A stretch of 64,000 bases of DNA from assembly GCA_020091685.1 (NCBI GenBank), contig CM034600.1:14015908-14079907 (forward strand), written 5' to 3'. Positions 58,705 to 64,000 of this stretch are shown here, piece by piece. Source of the stretch: Lutjanus erythropterus (lineage: Eukaryota; Chordata; Actinopteri; Lutjaniformes; Lutjanidae). The position numbers and the translations under genes are program-made. The notes under the pieces are model-generated. The model searched no databases and had not been told where the DNA came from. It saw nothing but the letters and a program-made list of their open reading frames with translations. Within the stretch, counting starts at the first letter, position 1. Each line of letters starts with the position of its first letter.

Positions 58705-61087
58705 CAGGGTTCCTCCATATTTTCCATTTAAATATTTCATACTTTTCCAGACTGAGATTTAATGAGTTGTAAAATTCAACTATATAATACATTCTGATTA
58801 CTGATGCCATTATGTTGCTGAATAATTACCAGAAGATTGTAGCTTGGTACTGTAGTTCATACAAATCAGTTAACACAAATCACAGGCGAGTACAATGTGC
58901 AGAATTTTGTTTTTTTCACATCTGGAATCCTTAGCCAGTTTGGCTTTAAATTTGCGATTTTCAAGCCAGCACTTGGAAACTTTTACCAACCTTTACCAAT
59001 CGTGGCTGTTCAGTCCACACTCTGCACACACTAACATATAAAGCTGGATGATGTTCTACTGTCAAACATCTGTTCCCAAAGACGTAGTAAACTAAATGGA
59101 GCTATCTATACTATTATTATTTTTACTAAATATACTGAATAAATAGTATTATATTATTGTTCCTCCCATATTTTTTGTCTCTATGAAGGGAAAATTCAGC
59201 ACTTTTCATATGGATGTTCAGTCAGCGTTGATGGTAACTGACCCTTCACTAAGCCCCACCTCCAAACAGCAACTGTCCAATCATAGGTTAGCAACCATAA
59301 TAGGGTCTCAAGCTTTCCATTTCTCTACATGTTGAAGGGGTGCAGGAGGCTATGAGAAGAGCAACAAATTAGCACATCCAGCTAACTAACACTAGCTTAC
59401 TAGCTGCAGTAACTTTACTTCCAGCCAAACCTGTTAGATACCACTGCATCCGCCTTTGTTATGTTGGGGTTTGAGGAGGAGGATCTGGGCTGGTACAGAA
59501 TCAAAGTGGGTCGTCATCGATGATTCATCTCTCTGGCTCGCTATCTCAGGTCTAAACTGGGTTAGCTTAGCTCTTATCACGGCTGTCTTCTGCAGTCACA
59601 GTCTGGCTGGTCTGGATGGCTGACCCATCTCAAGGTCCGCTGCACTAATCAAGTCCCTGCACTTCCTTTTCCCACGTTAATGAACATATTTCTGTCATCT
59701 GTCATATAGCTATACCTGCAGTATTTCAACATCTGACCAATGTTTGCTGAGATGTAAGCTAATTTTAGCCTCTTTTAGCATTAACGTTATATAGATGCAG
59801 CTGCTAGGTAACTTTACACACACTCTTTCACAGGGTTTTTGTTTTAAAATGTGAGATGGAAACATTAAAACGTCAGCTGGAGACTTCTCGGTTAGCATTA
59901 GGTAACAGTCAGCTACACTTATGAAATCTGAGTCATTACTTTAAATCCATGGTGGTAAGCTAGAAATGAGAGGCTGCTTTTGTTTACGTCTCTTAGGAGT
60001 CAAAGACCTCGTATTTCAACAATTACCCCCAATTTCGATGTTAAAGCTGCCACCGTTGTCACCATAAACTGCATAAATGAAGTGCTAGAATGGAAAGTTT
60101 GGCAGGCATAGCAACAGTAACTAGGGAGGGCGGTGTTTAGGGAAAGGTCAATTGTAGTCAATTAAAAAGCAATAAATTCCTCAATGTGAGCTATACTGTC
60201 AGAGAAATCAAAACGTCTGCTGCAAAATCAATCTGTATCCACTGATGTCACAGTGATGTCATCGGTGTTAAGGAAGAACTACAGCTTGAATTTTCAGTCT
60301 CCTCCTCTAGATGAGTATTTTTGCCACATAATGCTATCTTTTGTCTAACAAAGGAATAGGTGTGGGTAATGGTGGTGATAACAGAGAATCAGGGGAATGG
60401 AAGTTGCAAGCTCACCCACTGCATTCTGGGACATGTAGGCACTGTGGCACAGCTCAGTGAACAGAAAAAAACAGTTTTCTGAATGAAAACTGTAGAATTT
60501 CTAGAATAAATAAGCACCAAATATGGCTTGAAAAAGTTATAATATCTAGTTTTCATGGCATCTGTGTAGCCTTGTTTATTCAGTGTGTCCATGGAAATAA
60601 TGATGAACTACATTGCTGCATAACTCATAAATGTTCAACCAAGCTTAATATTTGGTTGTTTGTGATGCTATTTATACTGCACGTTATTCAAAGACATTGA
60701 CACACATCTTTTAAACTAATCTGGTCACGGATGTCTGGATGTGGGACAATTCTAAGACACTGGGGTACAGCTATTTTGCAGGCTATGGCATACTGACCTA
60801 GAGGCAGCTCTGTGTGTGTGTTCACTCACACACTATAGTTGTTGCCTCACCAAACTCACTCGGACCAACTGAGGTTAATATTTTGGCTTTGCTGGCGGCC
60901 TGCTCCAAACACAACAAAAACACTGTATGATCAGCTTATTTTTAGGAATTCTGAATTTTATGTTTTAGAAAACAGAATAGTGGCAATAAACAAATATTTT
61001 CCATACTATCTTTTATTTTTTCATTCTTATCCAAAACTGGAAATTTAAATTTAATTCTATATTTTTCCATACTGCGTAGGAACCCTG
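58705..61087. mobile_element. Large hAT-like non-autonomous element
   Basis: Left end CAGGGTTCCTCCATATTTTCC and right end GCGTAGGAACCCTG are inverted (CAGGGTTCCT plus a weaker subterminal match including AATTTAAATTTCCA). Two ends 2.4 kb apart with another element between them suggest one old copy enlarged by insertion. The flanking octamers do not match, so two solo ends remain possible. Confidence 0.5.
59184..60285. mobile_element. Palindromic element related to the MITE at 28716
   Basis: GAAGGGAAAATTCAGCACTT, then TTTTCATATGGATGTTCAGT near 59187 matches the left arm of the 28716 MITE. CTGCTGCAAAATC, then CCACTGATGTCACAGTGATG near 60215 matches that MITE's right half. Inner arms (CTGACCCTTCACTAAGCCCC and the inverse GTGTTTAGGGAAAGGTC) give a fold-back layout. 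The far end is truncated. Confidence 0.6.
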
Positions 61088-61899
61088 TATGGACCACATA
61101 CACATCTTGAGAGACGGGTGTCGATGCGGCAGCACCAGTCATCACTCACATATCAAAACACAGTGGCGCTTGTAGCCAGGCAGACTGACCTGTTTCCTCA
61201 CATTCACAATCGACTGCTGTCTGCTCCCAGCAGCTCGGCTCAGCCTCGCTCTGGCTGCCTGCCTGCACAGAAACTCAGGACGTTCATTTACAGTATACAA
61301 ACTGAAAAGGCGCAATCAGAGAAAAAGAGGAAAATCACACGTGTCTTTGTTCCATTATGTGCTGAGCATTAGATCAAGACAAGAGAGATGGTGGGGAGGT
61401 AGGAGAGGAGGCATGCAGTATAGGAATAAACGTGCAAGTGTGTGTATGTATAGTGGGAGGGAAGGGGGTATGCAGTGGGGGGATTCTCTGCCACTGGGTG
61501 AGCTTATCCAGAAGATCTGTTCTGCTTCAAGAGAAAGAGAGTGAGCTCTGATAGGAACAGAGTGTGCCACACACTCGCACTGACACACACACATACACAC
61601 ACACAGGCCAGGACTTACCTACCGCTGAGTGTATGAGGACCCCTGGTCCAAAATCAGAGCTCCAATAACAAACTCTACCGGCTCTTCTGATTGGTCGTGA
61701 CGAATGCTCTCTGTTCACTGGACCCGGGAAATGTCTGGGGTTTTGACGGCCTGTCACCTTTATTTCATGCAAGTTAGTGACTGAGTGTGATTGTGTGTGT
61801 ACATTAAGATCATTTTTTCATGTCAATATTCACATCTGGCTACGCATAAGCTGCAAGTATGTTTGTTTGAAGCGAAGGAACAATACCAAAGCAAGAATA
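61088..61899. other. Intronic or intergenic, nothing recognised
   Basis: Small CA tract near 61583-61604. No gene is supported. Confidence 0.4.
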
Positions 61900-62260
61900 A
61901 AAAATCAAAAGAATAAACCTTTTACAAAATAGGGTCTCTGTCTATTTATTCAAGCTGTTTTGCCTTGCCTTTAATTAAAATGTACTTTGTCTTTTATCGG
62001 AGAGTGGGCAGGGGGGTTGTGGTGGGCTTGCCCTTTATTCTGTCCGCCACCTTTTTCAGCGAGGAAAGCCAGTGGGTGCCAAACGCCAAAGCTTGCCGGA
62101 TCATTATTCGAGTGCCAAAACGGCGGGAGAGGAAAAGGCAGCAGAAAGCCGGTCATTAAAATTCCTACCACCTTGTTGACTGCATCTCCCCAACCCGCTT
62201 TCAGTTCCCTCTCAAAACTTGGATGCGAGGAGACGGTGAGTGAGTGCAGCTTGGCTGAAG
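61900..62260. promoter_or_regulatory. Candidate conserved non-coding element
   Basis: Repeat-free and CpG-containing: GCCTTTAATTAAAATGTAC near 61968, GCCACCTTTTTCAGCGAGG near 62046, AAACGCCAAAGCTTGCCGG near 62080 and CGGTCATTAAAATTCC near 62150. TTTAATTAAAA also occurs in the block at 24240-24640. The 112-codon frame at 61987-62325 shows no domain. Confidence 0.38.
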
Positions 62261-63892
62261 ACGAGACAGACAAGCTTCAAACTGGACGTGGAAGGGATGT
62301 GCTGGAAAACAGCTCTAGACACTGAGATGTATCTAAGAGTAGAACAATGCTGACCTCTGGTTCATAGGAGTTTGTGAGTCAGAGGATGAAGACAGTGTCT
62401 CAGGGATACTATATCAACTTGATGTTTAATAACAAAAACAAGACAAAAACAGTCAGATGAACTTGACCACACAAAACTGCGGCCAGGATCAAGTAAATCA
62501 GAGTGTGTTACACCCTCATTCTTATCTAAATTGCACCGCCACAGATAAACGATAGGTGACCGCCAGAAAAAGGCAGAGCATCTCACACAGAGATGTCAGC
62601 TCTCTGCACTATTTCCTCGTTCTCTTTGTTCAAGTGTGGAGGAGGACCACACAGAGAGCTGAGGGCAGATAGTTGCTGCGTATTAACGGACTGGTTGGCG
62701 CAGAGAGGGATTTGTGCAATGAACCTTAGAGGCTCTCAGGGGTCTGGCGGTGGCCTTCAGTATTGGTGACAATGTCCAAAGCATGGGCCAATGAGAAGAA
62801 AGGAAGTGACCATTCAAAATGCTCCATGGTTCACTTAGGACTGGTAGGATTTACAGGACATATAGATAACTATATAAAAGTAGATACACTTCACTGCTCA
62901 ATAAGCACTGATTGAATGGTTTGCAAAGCATGTCAAAAAGTCAAAGTTTTGTTTCAGTTACACATAACAGCTACTTCATTAGTATTGACTAAATTCCAAT
63001 GTGTAACTCAGACCAGGCAACTGTCCTGAATTCTGCTTTTAATGGTCCCCGACTTTATAGCCATTCTCCCAAACTGAGGGGTTTTTCCATTCCAAAATTG
63101 CTGCTCCTTTAACCTTTCCTTAAGACAAGTAGAACTGGTTGTACAAAATTACATAATTTTTGACAATGCAATTATTATTTAGGCACTTTCACACATATTA
63201 GATGCCATGTAAGAAAACACATGTATTAAAGATGACTAAAAAAGTATCAAGACAAAGCAGCCTTGAATTACACTGTATATTAACAGTTTTACAGTGTTCA
63301 ATTTTCATGACCATTTATACTGTGCAAAGAGCCATGTTACCTAACTCTGCTTACCAAGAGTACAATATGTGGGGATAATACAAATCTGTATAATCAGATA
63401 TCTGCATATGAATCCAGAATCTGTAGGCATGTAAGAATGAATGAGCTCTACATGGGTTCAAAGAGTGTGAAAATACGGACTCATTTGCCCTCAGGTCTGT
63501 ATGATGGATACACCTTCTCTGAGCTAAAATTAGCACAAAAATGAAATAACAAATGCAACACTGTATTTTTCAAAGTTGCAACAAATCTAGGGCTGTTAAT
63601 ATGGCACTTTAGTAAGTTGTTGTTTTATGTCATCTTGTGTTGTCTTAAGTGTTATACTAGAGATCAATAAAAATAAGCCTTCTGGTTTTATTCTGTTTTT
63701 ATTCTCTTGAAAAAAAAAAATATTTATCATCAAATAAATTCATTCATTCAATGTTTTTTTTCAGCTGAGGAAGTAACCATTTAGATTCCCAGTATGTGGT
63801 CACTTTATCCAAACAACAATGCCCCAGTGTTTTCGTAAAAACGTTTTCTACTGTCCCAGAACACTAGTACCTTAGTGTCCATCTTTACTGAT

Positions 63893-63894
<2 letters not shown>
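62261..63894. other. AT-rich DNA, nothing recognised
   Basis: No gene, repeat or RNA recognised. A run of A lies at 63711-63720. Confidence 0.4.
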
Positions 63895-63949
<55 letters not shown>

Positions 63950-63951
63950 NN

Positions 63952-64000
<49 letters not shown>
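63895..64000. repeat. (CA)n microsatellite with assembly gap
   Basis: CA units run from 63895 to the window end, with two undetermined bases at 63950-63951. The true repeat length is unknown. Confidence 0.98.

Noticed and set aside
1-64000. CRISPR array, operon, phage or plasmid content
   Set aside because: There are no regularly spaced repeat-spacer units or dense same-strand genes. Composition and repeats are vertebrate.

Overview
This window reads as vertebrate, almost certainly teleost, non-coding DNA. The evidence is long uninterrupted (CA)n/(GT)n microsatellites, many degraded non-autonomous DNA transposons of types typical of spiny-rayed fishes (TTAA-flanked elements with ends reading AAAGGGACAGTTCACCCC or AAAGGAGCAATGTGTA, hAT-type elements with ends near CAGTGGTTCTCAA, a Tc1/mariner remnant), worn fish SINE fragments, and no bacterial-style gene packing. 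I found no ORF that I can assign to a protein family. Nearly all open frames lie in microsatellites, purine/pyrimidine tracts or transposons and are treated as chance. The family names come from remembered repeat end sequences and are not database matches.

Layout. 1-43 kb looks like a gene-poor interval. GC-balanced, repeat-free, motif-dense islands (about 1.5-2.2, 6.9-8.4, 12.9-13.9, 14.7-15.1, 18.5-19.2, 21.5-21.9, 23.9-24.6, 25.9-26.5, 27.9-28.3, 29.6-29.8, 30.9-31.5, 33.0-33.8, 35.9-36.6 and 41.9-42.1 kb) alternate with AT-rich DNA full of old transposons. I call the islands candidate conserved non-coding elements, and only alignment can prove that. One possible short terminal coding exon lies at 6707-6923, ending in a basic Ser/Thr tail and TGA; it is tentative.

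43.0-45.1 kb is the one interval that looks like a promoter with spliced leader exons on the + strand. It is CpG-rich, has a near-consensus NRF1 site, and holds a series of good splice-site matches (donor after 44312, acceptor before 44510, acceptor before 44760, donor after 45014, acceptor before 45074, donor after 45134). If this is right, 45.1-64 kb is the start of a large first intron. It holds further candidate regulatory islands at 45.6-46.2, 46.7-47.0, 49.0-49.7, 50.3-51.0, 57.0-57.7 and 61.9-62.3 kb. This would fit a developmental regulator in a gene desert, but I could not name the gene.

The clearest results read directly from the sequence are the transposons. A three-level nested insertion lies at 54975-56425. 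Two TTAA-flanked families are present, with two and three members. There are three short hAT-type elements with graded target-site duplications, and a palindromic element inside a larger hAT-like element at 58.7-61.1 kb. The window ends in a (CA)n run that contains a two-base assembly gap. I see no new gene system here.
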